Source: Thalassospira sp. ER-Se-21-Dark (GTDB taxonomy: Bacteria > Pseudomonadota > Alphaproteobacteria > Rhodospirillales > Thalassospiraceae). From it: a stretch of 64,000 nt of DNA. The notes beneath the pieces were generated by a model, which worked only from the letters and a program-made list of their open reading frames with translations, made no database searches and was not told the origin of the DNA. Numbering within the stretch: position 1 is the first letter of the stretch; the number at the start of each line of letters is the position of its first letter. The position numbers were made by a program, and so were the translations under genes. Where the stretch lies: assembly GCF_017922435.1 (NCBI RefSeq), contig NZ_VDEZ01000002.1:434001-498000 (forward strand). The letters are read 5' to 3'. Positions 34,462 through 43,692 of this stretch are shown piece by piece.

Positions 34462-34899
34462 TTAGCGGCGATCGAACTTTGTTGAAAGGATGATTGAGCT
34501 TGATGTGCGTTTTATCCCCGACATTTCCCCGATCCGGTCAAGCACGCCATCAAGTTCTTCGGGCGTGTTTGCGGCGACCTCGGCAATCAGGTCATATTCG
34601 CCTGAAACCGCAAGGCATCGAATGCAGTGCGGGACTTTTTGAAGGGCGCCCACGACACCTGCCGACTGTTTTTGTTCAAGCTGTATCAGGACTTCTGCCA
34701 GCAAGACGGGCTTTGCCACATCGCCAAGCTGAACGGTGTAACCCTTGATAACTTCTGCCTTTTCAAGGCGCTCCAACCTTTCCTGAACGGCACTGCGTGA
34801 CAGACCGACTTCGCGCGCAAGGGCAGCGGTAGGCATGCGGGCATTTTCCTGCAGGCGTGCGATCAGTTGGCGGTCAACTTCATCAATCTGACGTTTCAT
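34462..34899 (-). CDS. Lrp/AsnC-family transcriptional regulator
   Basis: A 145-residue Lrp-type regulator. The helix-turn-helix is RMPTAALAREVGLSRSAVQERLERLE near residue 22, and a C-terminal ligand-binding RAM domain has LAVSGEYDLIAEVAANTPEEL. It is divergent from the saccharopine-dehydrogenase-like gene, which it probably controls with an amino acid (perhaps lysine) as signal. The adenylate cyclase gene starts 14 bases downstream, so the two may share a transcript. Confidence 0.92.
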   Translation of the reverse strand: MKRQIDEVDRQLIARLQENARMPTAALAREVGLSRSAVQERLERLEKAEVIKGYTVQLGDVAKPVLLAEVLIQLEQKQSAGVVGALQKVPHCIRCLAVSGEYDLIAEVAANTPEELDGVLDRIGEMSGIKRTSSSIILSTKFDRR

Positions 34900-35065
34900 C
34901 GGTTTTACCCATTAAAATGACGGGGTTTTATTGTGTTTTGACAGTATTGCCGGGTTGAAAGCGTTCGTCCAGCAGCGGAACATTATGACGGTAAAAACAA
35001 AAACATGATCAGGGCAGGTGCGACATCGACGGTGAAGGTGTCTGCTCGTTCGGGAGTTAGAGAAA

Positions 35066-36148
35066 ATGAAAAAGATTTTAATCCTCGGCGCCGGGAAAAT
35101 TGGTCGCATTGCTGCGGTGATGCTCAATGAAAGTGGCGATTATGCGGTGACGCTGGCCGATGCCAGTGGTGAAATGCTGGAAATCTGTGCCGAAGACAAC
35201 GCAGCTACCTTGGTAAAAGTTGATGTCACGGATGAGGCCGCACTCACCGATGTTGCCAAAGGGCATGATGCGATCCTGTCGACATGCCCGTTCTTTTTGA
35301 ATGTGGCGATTGCCCGTGTCGCACGCGCGGTTGGGGCATCCTATTTTGACGTTACCGAAGATGTCGAAACCACCCGCGCCATTCGGGAAGTTTCCAAAGG
35401 TGCGCAATGTGCTTTCGTGCCGCAATGTGGTTTGGCACCGGGATTTATTTCCATCGCGGCTCATGACTTGTTCAATCGGTTCGATCACGTAAACAAGCTT
35501 CGTTTGCGCGTCGGGGCTTTGCCGCAAAATCCGACCAACCGTTTGAAATATAACCTGACCTGGTCGACTGACGGGCTGATCAACGAGTATCTGAACCCGT
35601 GCGAAGCGATCTTGAATGGCAAGCGGGTCGAAGTGCTGCCCCTCGAAGGATATGAGCGCTTTACCATCGACGGTACGGAGTATGAGGCCTTCAATACATC
35701 GGGTGGCGTGGGCGCACTGTGTGATATGCTTGAAGGCAAGGTTGACAACCTTGATTACAAAACCGTGCGGTATCCGGGGCATCAGGAAATTCTTAAAATC
35801 CTGATCGAGGACCTCAGACTGGGTGAACGTCCGGAGATGATGAAGGAAATCTTCGAAAATGCCCTGCCAGTCACCAAACAGGACGTGATCGTGATCTTTG
35901 CCGATGCTGTCGGCACGCGGCGCGGGGAACTTTGTGAAGAGAGCTTTATTCGCAAGGTCCATGGCACGCGTGTTGGTGATATGGACTGGTCAGCGATCCA
36001 GATTACAACATCGGCCGGATTGTGTGCTGTGATGGATATGGTTTTGACCGGTAAATTGCCCGCAACCGGGTACGTCCGACAAGAAGAAGTCAGGCTGGAA
36101 GATTTTCTGGCAAACCGGTTTGGTCGATACTACAGCCACGCTGGTTGA
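35066..36148 (+). CDS. Saccharopine-dehydrogenase-like oxidoreductase
   Basis: A 360-residue enzyme with an N-terminal nucleotide-binding motif ILGAGKIGRIAAVML and the family pattern HDAILSTCPFFLNVAIARVA. YFDVTEDVETTRAIRE and APGFISIAAHDLF are typical of the saccharopine dehydrogenase and lysine 6-dehydrogenase family. It would oxidise lysine or a related compound using NAD(P). The Lrp gene facing it supports a role in lysine breakdown. No partner genes of the saccharopine pathway are adjacent, so lysine 6-dehydrogenase is a fair alternative. Confidence 0.85.
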   Translation: MKKILILGAGKIGRIAAVMLNESGDYAVTLADASGEMLEICAEDNAATLVKVDVTDEAALTDVAKGHDAILSTCPFFLNVAIARVARAVGASYFDVTEDVETTRAIREVSKGAQCAFVPQCGLAPGFISIAAHDLFNRFDHVNKLRLRVGALPQNPTNRLKYNLTWSTDGLINEYLNPCEAILNGKRVEVLPLEGYERFTIDGTEYEAFNTSGGVGALCDMLEGKVDNLDYKTVRYPGHQEILKILIEDLRLGERPEMMKEIFENALPVTKQDVIVIFADAVGTRRGELCEESFIRKVHGTRVGDMDWSAIQITTSAGLCAVMDMVLTGKLPATGYVRQEEVRLEDFLANRFGRYYSHAG

Positions 36149-36183
36149 GTGCGCCCAACGACCTGCATTTGATATTTTGTACC

Positions 36184-36225
36184 GAAACCCTCCGGAAGAA
36201 ATTCCGGAGGGTTTCTTTATTTTTC
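36184..36225 (+). terminator. Intrinsic terminator
   Basis: GAAACCCTCCGGA (36184-36196) pairs with TCCGGAGGGTTTC (36203-36215), followed by TTTATTTTTC. It ends the saccharopine-dehydrogenase-like transcript. Confidence 0.93.
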
Positions 36226-36389
36226 AATTCTGTATTAGGGGAAAGTTTTCCTGATTTCTTAGAAAAAGGTGTTCTTGCAATCGGTTAGAGAAGCGATGAC
36301 TTCGCCGTCATGAATTGTTTTGAAAAATTCCATCAAGGACGTGGTTTGTTAACGGTTGGACCTTATGGTGGGACGAAATCTGCTTTCTC

Positions 36390-38846
36390 TTGGGTAATAG
36401 GTATTCCTTGTCTGATTTTGCCGACATCTACCGTTCTGCATTGAACCTGTATGAGGCAGGCCGATACGCAGAGGCAGAAGAATCCTGTCAGCGAATGATC
36501 CGATCATTCCCACAGGCCGCAGAGGCAATGCATCTGGCCGGTCTCGTTGCGATGCGCCACGGTAATCAGTCCCTGGCAGCAGAGCGTATGGGCCGTGCCG
36601 CCATTGCCGATGCCAATAGTGCAGAAATTCAGCATGACCACGCGCAGGCCCTTAAGGCCATCGGCAAATTGCGCGACGCCGTTGGCGCGTTCAAGCGGGC
36701 CATCCGTCTGTGCCCGGATGCCCCGGCACTTTATTGCAATATCGCCAACACCTATCGCCAGCTTGATGAACTTGAAGATGCGCGGGAAAATTATGAACGC
36801 GCGCTCGAACTGGCCCCGGATGTCGCCGAAATTCATGCCAATTATGCCGCCTGCCAATATGCGATGGGCGATATCGAAGGTGCTGAAGCGTCCTGTTTGA
36901 CCGCGCTTAAGATGCGCGACGACATCGTCAATGCATTGGTTCTGATCGGCCAAATTCGCCTGGATCAGGGGCGCACAGTTTCCGCAAGCGAACCGTTGCG
37001 CCGTGCGCTATCGCTTGAACCCGGTCATCCACGCGCACTAACCGCCTATGGCGATGCACTTTTCCAACTGGGTCAATTTGCCGGTGCGCAACATTGCCTG
37101 CGACAGGTGCTTGCCCTTGATCCGGATGACGCCAAGGCACGCAGGACGCTTGCGTTGCTTAATTTGCGCGTCGGGCAGGGGCTTGAGGCGATTGGGGCAC
37201 TTGAGCCACTATTGGCCCACAGTCCGGAAGATCCGCAATTACTGTTGATGATGGGCGAGGCGCTTAGCCTTGTTGGCCGTCATGGTGAGGCCGTTGAACA
37301 GTTTGGCGCAGCCATCGGGGCCGGTGGTGGTGATGACGCGGTTTTCCGTCTTGCCGTCGAGCTGGCCGAAGAAGGGGATACAGGCTCCGCGCAATCGGTC
37401 CTGCAAAGCGGGATAGATCGCAAAATTGCCGCGGGCGAGAATACCGCGCTATTCCGCACAGCACGCCGTTTGTTGTTTGCCCCCGTGCCGACCGATCTTG
37501 CCGCCCAGAATGATGAAGTCGTGCGTGATCTTCTTGATGATACGCTTGATGAAGACGCACTTGAGCCAGACCTTGAATTTGTTGGTTCTGACCGGATCAA
37601 TCCCATTGTTCTGACCCGCTTTCCGCCGGTCTGGCGCGCCGCATTGCGCCCGGAAGGGGACAAGCAGTTACGCGCGGTTGGTCATTACTGGGAACGTCTG
37701 GTGTCCGGTTATGACGTGCCAGAAGTCAGTGCGTCTGCTACACGGCTCGGTGGGAAAATCCGCATCGGCATCGTTTCGGCCAATATGTGTGATAATGGCG
37801 TAGGGCGTTGGATCGAAGGCCTTGCCGAGGCGATTGATCGCGACCGGTTTGATGTGACAATCATTCGTCCGCCGACGGGCGAAGACGACATTACCGCCCG
37901 CATTGACGAACATGCCGACCTTGTCGTGCCATTACCGCTTGATCCGTTGCATTCGGCACGGGTGATTGCCGGGCTTGGTCTTGATGTTCTGCATTATGTC
38001 GATCCACAGGCCGATGCCTATACGATGTTGCTGGCAAGCTGGCGCTTGGCGCCGCTTCAGATTTCAGGTGGCGGGATTGCCGCGACCAGCGGTCTTTCCA
38101 ACATTGATTATCATCTGATCGCCGAGGATTGGGAAACAGCCGGCGGTGAAAAGCGGTTCAGCGAGAAGCTGGTGCGCCTTCCGGGCTTGTTTGTGAATGC
38201 CAGCCCGCCAGAACCTGTCGAGATGTCGACAACAGAGTTGCAGCGGCGATGGCGTTTGGCACAAGACCGCAATACCTATTTGTGCCCGCAGCCGCTTGAT
38301 GTCCTGACGGCCGAGTTTGATCCGTTGATTGCCGAAATCTTGCGGTTGGATGAAACCGCAGAACTTCTGTTGATTGCGCCGGAACGCGATAGCTGGGATG
38401 CGGCATGGGGGCGCCGCTTTGCCATCAATCATGCCGATGTTGCCGGTCGGATGCGGTTTGTGAATGTGCGCAACCGGTCCGATTTGTTGTCGCTTCTATG
38501 TGCTGTGGATGTCGTGCTTGAAAGTCCGGCATGGAATGATGCGATGCTGGCCTTTGATTGTCTGGGGCTTGGTGTGCCGCTTGTTACCTTGCCGGGGAAT
38601 GCGGCGCGATCCCGGCGCAGCCATACCTGTTATCGCCAGATATCGGTCTTTGATTGCGTTGCCTATCATTCGGCCGATTTTGTCGACACGGCCCTTACGC
38701 TCGCGACCGATAAACGCCGTCGCTCGGTCGTTTCGCACGCCATCAAGAGCCGGTCGCACATTCTGTTTGGCCAGAAATCATCCTTTGATGCCTATATGCA
38801 GTTTCTTGACCGATCAATCGCACTGCCGGCCGATAAAGTGATTTAA
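36390..38846 (+). CDS. TPR protein with SPINDLY/O-GlcNAc-transferase-like C-terminus
   Basis: An 818-residue protein. Residues 10-350 hold about nine TPR repeats (for example ALYCNIANTYRQLDELEDAR and ENYERALELAPDVAEIHANY). From about 440 on, a glycosyltransferase-B-like region shows RIGIVSANMCDNGVGRWIEG, LDVLHYVDPQADAYTM, SNIDYHLIAEDWETA and LGVPLVTLPGNAARSR, the layout of GT41 SPINDLY/OGT proteins. It starts a set with an HlyD-type adaptor and a GT2 synthase and may scaffold or modify that machine. The TTG start at 36390 is uncertain and has no strong Shine-Dalgarno. Confidence 0.78.
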   Translation: MGNRYSLSDFADIYRSALNLYEAGRYAEAEESCQRMIRSFPQAAEAMHLAGLVAMRHGNQSLAAERMGRAAIADANSAEIQHDHAQALKAIGKLRDAVGAFKRAIRLCPDAPALYCNIANTYRQLDELEDARENYERALELAPDVAEIHANYAACQYAMGDIEGAEASCLTALKMRDDIVNALVLIGQIRLDQGRTVSASEPLRRALSLEPGHPRALTAYGDALFQLGQFAGAQHCLRQVLALDPDDAKARRTLALLNLRVGQGLEAIGALEPLLAHSPEDPQLLLMMGEALSLVGRHGEAVEQFGAAIGAGGGDDAVFRLAVELAEEGDTGSAQSVLQSGIDRKIAAGENTALFRTARRLLFAPVPTDLAAQNDEVVRDLLDDTLDEDALEPDLEFVGSDRINPIVLTRFPPVWRAALRPEGDKQLRAVGHYWERLVSGYDVPEVSASATRLGGKIRIGIVSANMCDNGVGRWIEGLAEAIDRDRFDVTIIRPPTGEDDITARIDEHADLVVPLPLDPLHSARVIAGLGLDVLHYVDPQADAYTMLLASWRLAPLQISGGGIAATSGLSNIDYHLIAEDWETAGGEKRFSEKLVRLPGLFVNASPPEPVEMSTTELQRRWRLAQDRNTYLCPQPLDVLTAEFDPLIAEILRLDETAELLLIAPERDSWDAAWGRRFAINHADVAGRMRFVNVRNRSDLLSLLCAVDVVLESPAWNDAMLAFDCLGLGVPLVTLPGNAARSRRSHTCYRQISVFDCVAYHSADFVDTALTLATDKRRRSVVSHAIKSRSHILFGQKSSFDAYMQFLDRSIALPADKVI

Positions 38847-38943
38847 TTTCCGATAGATAACCTTGAAACGATCCAATCGACTCACAAATTCTAAGGTGAT
38901 GTTTGTATATGGCAGTGATGCCAGACCCGGTTGAGGTAGTTTT

Positions 38944-40167
38944 ATGGCCTTGCGTTTTTCCAAGGGGCAGATTGTCCGTCTGACTGTCGCCTTGGCTATT
39001 GTCGTTATTGCGATCTGGCAACTCGCACCACTTACCGTTTCTGATATTCGCCCGAACGGCGTTGTGAATGCCAAATTGGTGACCATTCAGGCACCGATCA
39101 GTGGTCAGCTTGTTCGCGCAATCCCCGACGTCGGAGAGCCCGTTTCGGCCGGGTCGATTGTGACAAGAATAACTGACGATACCGAACCCCAGGCGCTGCT
39201 TACCCAGCTTGATGGTGAATATCAACTGCTGCGGTCGCGAAAAACGGCATTGGTTGAAAAGCTGTCGACCCTGAATGGCCTGCGCCGCGAACTGGGCGAG
39301 CGCGTCCGTGAAATGGTGACGGGCTCGATGGAAAGCCTGCATTACAAAATGCTTGAGGCAGCGGCCCGCCAGAAAGGCTGGATGTCGGTCGTCAAGGAAC
39401 GTGATTTGAGCCTCGCACGGCAGAAAACCCTGTTGGCGGATGGTCATGTTGCCAAGGCGCGCGTGGAAGAGGCCGAAAGCCTGCTTGAACAGGCACAGCA
39501 AGAGGTCGAGCGCGCACGCGCCGATGAAGAACGTTACCGCAAGGAATCCGGGGCGCTTGAAAAAGGTGTCTTTGTCGGGGACGGGCAAAATGATGTGCCA
39601 TATTCCCAGCAGCGTCTTGACGAAGTCGTTCTTGCGATTGCCGATCTGAATGTTCAGCTGACCGAAACCAATGGTCGCATGGCATCCCTTGAAAAGCAGC
39701 TCCGCGATGAAAGCGCGCGTGCGGGGCGGCGCGAGTCCATGCTGGTGCGCAGCCCGATTGACGGGTTGATATGGCGGCGCATGGCAACAGAACTTGCGAC
39801 GGTTACCAAAAACAATGACTTGGCAAAAATTCTGGATTGTTCGGACATTCGCATTGAGGTGCCGGTCGATGAAAGCCTGTCTGATCGGATGGAAATTGGG
39901 GCGGTTGTTTCGGTTCGCCTGCAAGGATCACCCGAAACGTTTGAAGGGATCATCAGCGGCGTGATCGGCACCCGTGCGGTATCGCCGGAACTTGAATATG
40001 CAGCCTTGCCGCCGTTGCTTAAGAAGGATGAAGTCCTTCTGGTCGTCAATATTCCCGATTCCGGCTTTGAAGATCGCCCCGAGACCTTCTGTAATGTCGG
40101 TCGTCGCGCCGAAGTCAGCATTCCAAGCCGACTTCATAGCTGGTTTGGCGAGAGCGACCCGTCATAA
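38944..40167 (+). CDS. HlyD-type membrane-fusion adaptor of a polysaccharide system
   Basis: A 407-residue protein with one N-terminal span (LTVALAIVVIAIWQLA), then biotinyl-lipoyl-like halves (VTIQAPISGQLVRAIPDVGE and MLVRSPIDGLIW) around a long coiled-coil hairpin at about 90-270. This is the layout of periplasmic adaptors such as HlyD, EmrA and Alg44. It should bridge the inner-membrane synthase to an outer-membrane exit. Its stop overlaps the GT2 start by one base, so they are coupled. No outer-membrane partner gene is nearby. Confidence 0.85.
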   Translation: MALRFSKGQIVRLTVALAIVVIAIWQLAPLTVSDIRPNGVVNAKLVTIQAPISGQLVRAIPDVGEPVSAGSIVTRITDDTEPQALLTQLDGEYQLLRSRKTALVEKLSTLNGLRRELGERVREMVTGSMESLHYKMLEAAARQKGWMSVVKERDLSLARQKTLLADGHVAKARVEEAESLLEQAQQEVERARADEERYRKESGALEKGVFVGDGQNDVPYSQQRLDEVVLAIADLNVQLTETNGRMASLEKQLRDESARAGRRESMLVRSPIDGLIWRRMATELATVTKNNDLAKILDCSDIRIEVPVDESLSDRMEIGAVVSVRLQGSPETFEGIISGVIGTRAVSPELEYAALPPLLKKDEVLLVVNIPDSGFEDRPETFCNVGRRAEVSIPSRLHSWFGESDPS

Positions 40168-42170
40168 TGAACGCGATGGCGCAATTTGCACCGCTGGCAC
40201 TTGTTGTCGGTGTCATGATGCTGGCATCACCCTTTCTGCGTCGTGACCGGTTATGGGCGCGTTGGCTGGTTGTGTTTTTCCTGATCGCGCTGATTGCGCG
40301 GTATTTGCCGTGGCGGATCACCGAAACAGTTTTGCCAGCCGACCTCACCACGTTTCAGGGCTGGTGGGTTGTTTTCCTGTTTGCGATTGAAATCGTGTTT
40401 TTGTGTGACATGCTGCGTCAGTCGCTTATTCACTGCAAAATTGTCAATCGCAGTGCCGAAGCAGATCAGGCCTGTGCCAGACTGTCCGCCCGGCCAGTCG
40501 AAAGCTGGCCAAGCGTCGATGTCTTCATTCCGAGTTACAATGAACCGCTTGATGTACTTGAACGCAGCATTGTCGGCGCGTTGGCCATTGATTACCCGAA
40601 CAAGACTGTCTGGGTGCTTGATGACGGTAAGCGGGGCTGGTTGCGTGATTTTTGCCAAGAAAAGGGGGCCAAGTACCTAACACGCAAGGACGGGACCCAT
40701 GCCAAGGCCGGTAATGTTAATAACGGGCTGGCACATTCCAGTGGTGACCTTGTCTGTATTTTCGATGCAGATTTCGTGGCCTATCGCCACTTCCTGAAAC
40801 GCGTGGTCGGGTTTTTCGAGGATCCGACAATTGGCATCGTCCAGACGCCACAGCATTTCTTCAACAAGGACCCGATGCAGCGCAATCTTTGGATTGCTGA
40901 TCGGTGGCCGGATGAACAAAGGCTGTTCTTTGATCACATTGCGCCGTCGGTTGATGCATGGGATTCAATGTTTTGCTGCGGATCTTGCATGGTCATGCGG
41001 CGCAAGGCGCTTGATGCCATCGGCGGTGTGCCGACCGCGTCCATCACCGAAGATATCCTGACCTCGCTTGAGATGCTGCGCGAAGGCTATCGCACCCGTT
41101 ACCTCAATGAAAAACTGTCTATCGGTCTTGCGGCCGAGAGTCTTCTGGCGTTCCACACCCAGCGCGAACGTTGGTGTCAGGGCGGTATCCAGACATTGTT
41201 TTTAAAGGCGGGGCCGCTGGGGCCGGGGCTTTCGCTTTGGCAGCGGATATTGCTGTTTCCGATCTATTGGGTGTTTCATATCCCGGCGCGCTTGCTGGTG
41301 ATCATGATCCCGATCTTTTATTTCTGGTTTGGCCTGCAACCGCTTGAAAATGCCCGAAGTTGGGAAATTTTCTATTGGCAGTTGCCGGTTTTGATTGGCG
41401 GATGGGCAACGGCGATGTGGCACAATGGCAGGCAAGCCTATCCCATCGTCAATGAAGGGCCAGCGGTGCTGGTATCCCTCAGGCTGTTTCCAATTGTCGT
41501 ATCATCTTTGATCCGGCCATTCGGGCGCCCGTTCAAGGTGACACCAAAGGGATCCCAGTCCGGGGTGGGGAACTCCAGGACTGAGGCAATAATTCTCGGC
41601 GTGCTGTTCGTTTTGACGATTGGCGGGTTCTTTTACAACATCAACACAGACATCCGGATCATCGATAACGCCGATTTTCTGCTTGTTGGGGGATTATGGG
41701 CCGTAATCAATTCGCTGACATTGCTTGTTGCGATTTTGATTTGCTTTGAAAGCCCGGTACAGCGCCAGCAGGAACGATTCCCGACCAGCTTGCAGGCAAA
41801 GATTACGGCCAACAGTGACGATGACCCGCTTGATATGACGATCATCGATATGTCATTGGGCGGCGCACGCGCGATGTGCCCTGCAACGGGCATTGATCGT
41901 GACAGGTTCCAGAAGGGGGCATTAATCAAGCTCGATGCCGAAGAACTGCCACCGCTGGACGCCAAATTGGCGCGTGTCTTTGTGAATGATCAGAAACAGC
42001 TTGTCCTGACACTCGATTTCACGCCGGAGCCCGCCGGCGAAGTGCGCGATGCGTTGATCCGTGTGCTTTACACGACCGGGATCGATAACGCGTCAAAACC
42101 GGCAGGCAGTTTTGCGCTTTGGGGCGCGTTGTTGCGCCGGATTTTCGGACGTGGTCCTGTCAAAAGCTAG
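40167..42170 (+). CDS. Cellulose-synthase-like GT2 with a c-di-GMP-binding PilZ domain
   Basis: A 667-residue processive glycosyltransferase. Spans lie near the N-terminus and from about 360 to 530. The GT-A domain shows VDVFIPSYNEP, VLDDGKRGW, the DAD motif, TED, and QRERWCQG (QxxRW). The gating loop is FKVTPKG, as in BcsA. The C-terminus carries a PilZ domain with both binding motifs, RQQER (RxxxR) and DMSLGG (DxSxxG). So it should polymerise a beta-glucan or similar chain, switched by c-di-GMP. bcsB, bcsC and bcsZ are not adjacent, so this is not a standard cellulose operon; the polymer is unknown. Confidence 0.88.
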   Translation: MNAMAQFAPLALVVGVMMLASPFLRRDRLWARWLVVFFLIALIARYLPWRITETVLPADLTTFQGWWVVFLFAIEIVFLCDMLRQSLIHCKIVNRSAEADQACARLSARPVESWPSVDVFIPSYNEPLDVLERSIVGALAIDYPNKTVWVLDDGKRGWLRDFCQEKGAKYLTRKDGTHAKAGNVNNGLAHSSGDLVCIFDADFVAYRHFLKRVVGFFEDPTIGIVQTPQHFFNKDPMQRNLWIADRWPDEQRLFFDHIAPSVDAWDSMFCCGSCMVMRRKALDAIGGVPTASITEDILTSLEMLREGYRTRYLNEKLSIGLAAESLLAFHTQRERWCQGGIQTLFLKAGPLGPGLSLWQRILLFPIYWVFHIPARLLVIMIPIFYFWFGLQPLENARSWEIFYWQLPVLIGGWATAMWHNGRQAYPIVNEGPAVLVSLRLFPIVVSSLIRPFGRPFKVTPKGSQSGVGNSRTEAIILGVLFVLTIGGFFYNINTDIRIIDNADFLLVGGLWAVINSLTLLVAILICFESPVQRQQERFPTSLQAKITANSDDDPLDMTIIDMSLGGARAMCPATGIDRDRFQKGALIKLDAEELPPLDAKLARVFVNDQKQLVLTLDFTPEPAGEVRDALIRVLYTTGIDNASKPAGSFALWGALLRRIFGRGPVKS

Positions 42171-42191
42171 GACGCCGATGACGGGTTGAGG

Positions 42192-42695
42192 TTAGCTCAA
42201 CACGTCAATGTCGGCTTCGGAGAGGGCCGCTGGCACAATGGTCAGTGGCAGGCGCAACTGACCGACGGTGTCGCTTTTGGTCAATGCCGTAATCAGTGGG
42301 CCGGGGCCTTCACTTGTCGTGCCTGCGGCAAGGACCAGAATGGAAATCTGTTCTTCTTCGTCAAGAAGGTTCAACAATTCGTCCTTGAGACGTCCTTCGC
42401 GGATGAACAGAAGCGGCATGCTGCCGGTTTGTTCATGGACGTAGGCCGCAAGCTCGTTCACGCGGGATTCCGCCTCGTCACGGGCTTCTTCCTTCATCAG
42501 ATCGCCAACCGCCATCCAGTGCTGGAACTCGGCCGGTTCAATGACGCTGAGAAGGGCGACACGACCGCCGGTATGTTGTGCGCGACGGCAGGCATAACGC
42601 AATGCCTTGGTCATCTCATCGCTGTCATCCACGACAACAAGAAATGTCCTGTTCGAAGTCGCACGAAGTTCCTGATCGGCATCAAAAGAAGGCAT
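42192..42695 (-). CDS. Universal stress protein (UspA family)
   Basis: A 167-residue USP domain: RTFLVVVDDSDEMTKALRYA at the start and LVLAAGTTSEGPGPLIT near the end. The usual ATP-binding GxxGxxx(S/T) motif is replaced by AGTTSEGPG, so nucleotide binding is not assured. The ATG at 42695 is chosen; a start at 42734 adds 13 residues without family support. It converges on the GT2 gene with a 21-base gap and has no shared terminator hairpin. Confidence 0.82.
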   Translation of the reverse strand: MPSFDADQELRATSNRTFLVVVDDSDEMTKALRYACRRAQHTGGRVALLSVIEPAEFQHWMAVGDLMKEEARDEAESRVNELAAYVHEQTGSMPLLFIREGRLKDELLNLLDEEEQISILVLAAGTTSEGPGPLITALTKSDTVGQLRLPLTIVPAALSEADIDVLS

Positions 42696-42924
42696 ATGGG
42701 TTCTCTGAACAGTTGCACTCAACCGCTGCGACACTGAACAGATGTGGGACTGTTGTTACGAGCGGACAGTCAAATTGTGCCGCAACTCAATGCCGGTTTC
42801 CAAGTGATTTTTGGTAATAGCGACAAAGATTTATGCGTTGCGTTATTGATTGAGGTAATGCTGCGGCTGCGAAGTCGCAAGGACCCGGAATGCGCGTTTT
42901 GAGGGTGAGCAGGCCGGCACGCTG

Positions 42925-43692
42925 TTAGCGTTTGCGGAATACGACACTGGCAATCCAGCCCGCAACCACGGCGATGATCACGGCAATAATGCCGTAAAGG
43001 GCCGAGTAACGATGGGCGAACTCATAAACCTCGGCACTGATGCCGGTTTTTGAAACAACCAGTGGTGTGGTTTTGACGCTGGCAACACGGCCATCCCGGA
43101 TCAGATACACGTTGATGGTGTAGGTTCCCGTCGGGGTATTGGCCGGAAAATGGATATCAGTTCGAAACAGCTGATTGGACAGAAAACTGATTTTGGCCGG
43201 ACGTTCTCCAAACAGACCCGCACCTTGCATATTGCGCACCAGCGCCTCGCGATAGACTTTCTGATCATCATCGCTCAGCGTGCTTTCGCCTATAAAGCGC
43301 TGATTTTGAAGGCCAATGCGGTAATCGAGCAAGACTTCGGGGGATGCGATGATGTCCATCGGACGGTTTGATGCGCTGGCATAATAGGCTGGCACGTTCT
43401 TATAGCGTGCGCTTTCGCTGTTGACCCAAATGCCGACTTTGCGCTCTTTTTTTCGGACCACCATGTCCTGATCCGGGCCACGCACCGTGACGACGACGTC
43501 ACCTTCTTCTTCGACCGCGCCAAACAACAGCACGTTGGTGCCGGTAAAGCCGGTGGTGATGGCCACAAGATGGTTCGACAAATCGACGACCAGCGGATCA
43601 GCCGACGCCTTTTTGGGGCCAGCCCCGATACTCAAAAGCGGCAGCGCCAAGGCAATCATAAATGCGACCCGAATGGCTGAGGGTACTATCAT
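42925..43692 (-). CDS. TIGR02186-family membrane-anchored protein
   Basis: A 255-residue protein with a signal peptide (AFMIALALPLLSIGAG), an extracytoplasmic domain that includes LSNHLVAITTGFTGTNVLLFG, and one C-terminal span (LYGIIAVIIAVVAGWIASVVF). This layout is known as TIGR02186 and usually accompanies TSUP-type transporters, as here. The function is not established; it may assist sulfur-compound export. The ATG at 43692 has GGGGGA six bases before it and overlaps the TSUP stop. Confidence 0.82.
   Translation of the reverse strand: MIVPSAIRVAFMIALALPLLSIGAGPKKASADPLVVDLSNHLVAITTGFTGTNVLLFGAVEEEGDVVVTVRGPDQDMVVRKKERKVGIWVNSESARYKNVPAYYASASNRPMDIIASPEVLLDYRIGLQNQRFIGESTLSDDDQKVYREALVRNMQGAGLFGERPAKISFLSNQLFRTDIHFPANTPTGTYTINVYLIRDGRVASVKTTPLVVSKTGISAEVYEFAHRYSALYGIIAVIIAVVAGWIASVVFRKR

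Noticed and set aside
36240..36390. Possible c-di-GMP riboswitch ahead of the polysaccharide genes
   Set aside because: The conserved core of GEMM-type riboswitches was not seen.
38743..39924. A 393-codon open frame opposite the TPR and HlyD genes
   Set aside because: It runs across two real genes on the other strand and has no family features.
42651..42671. Two GTTC elements near the universal stress gene
   Set aside because: Spacing of 13 bases is wrong for a LexA site.
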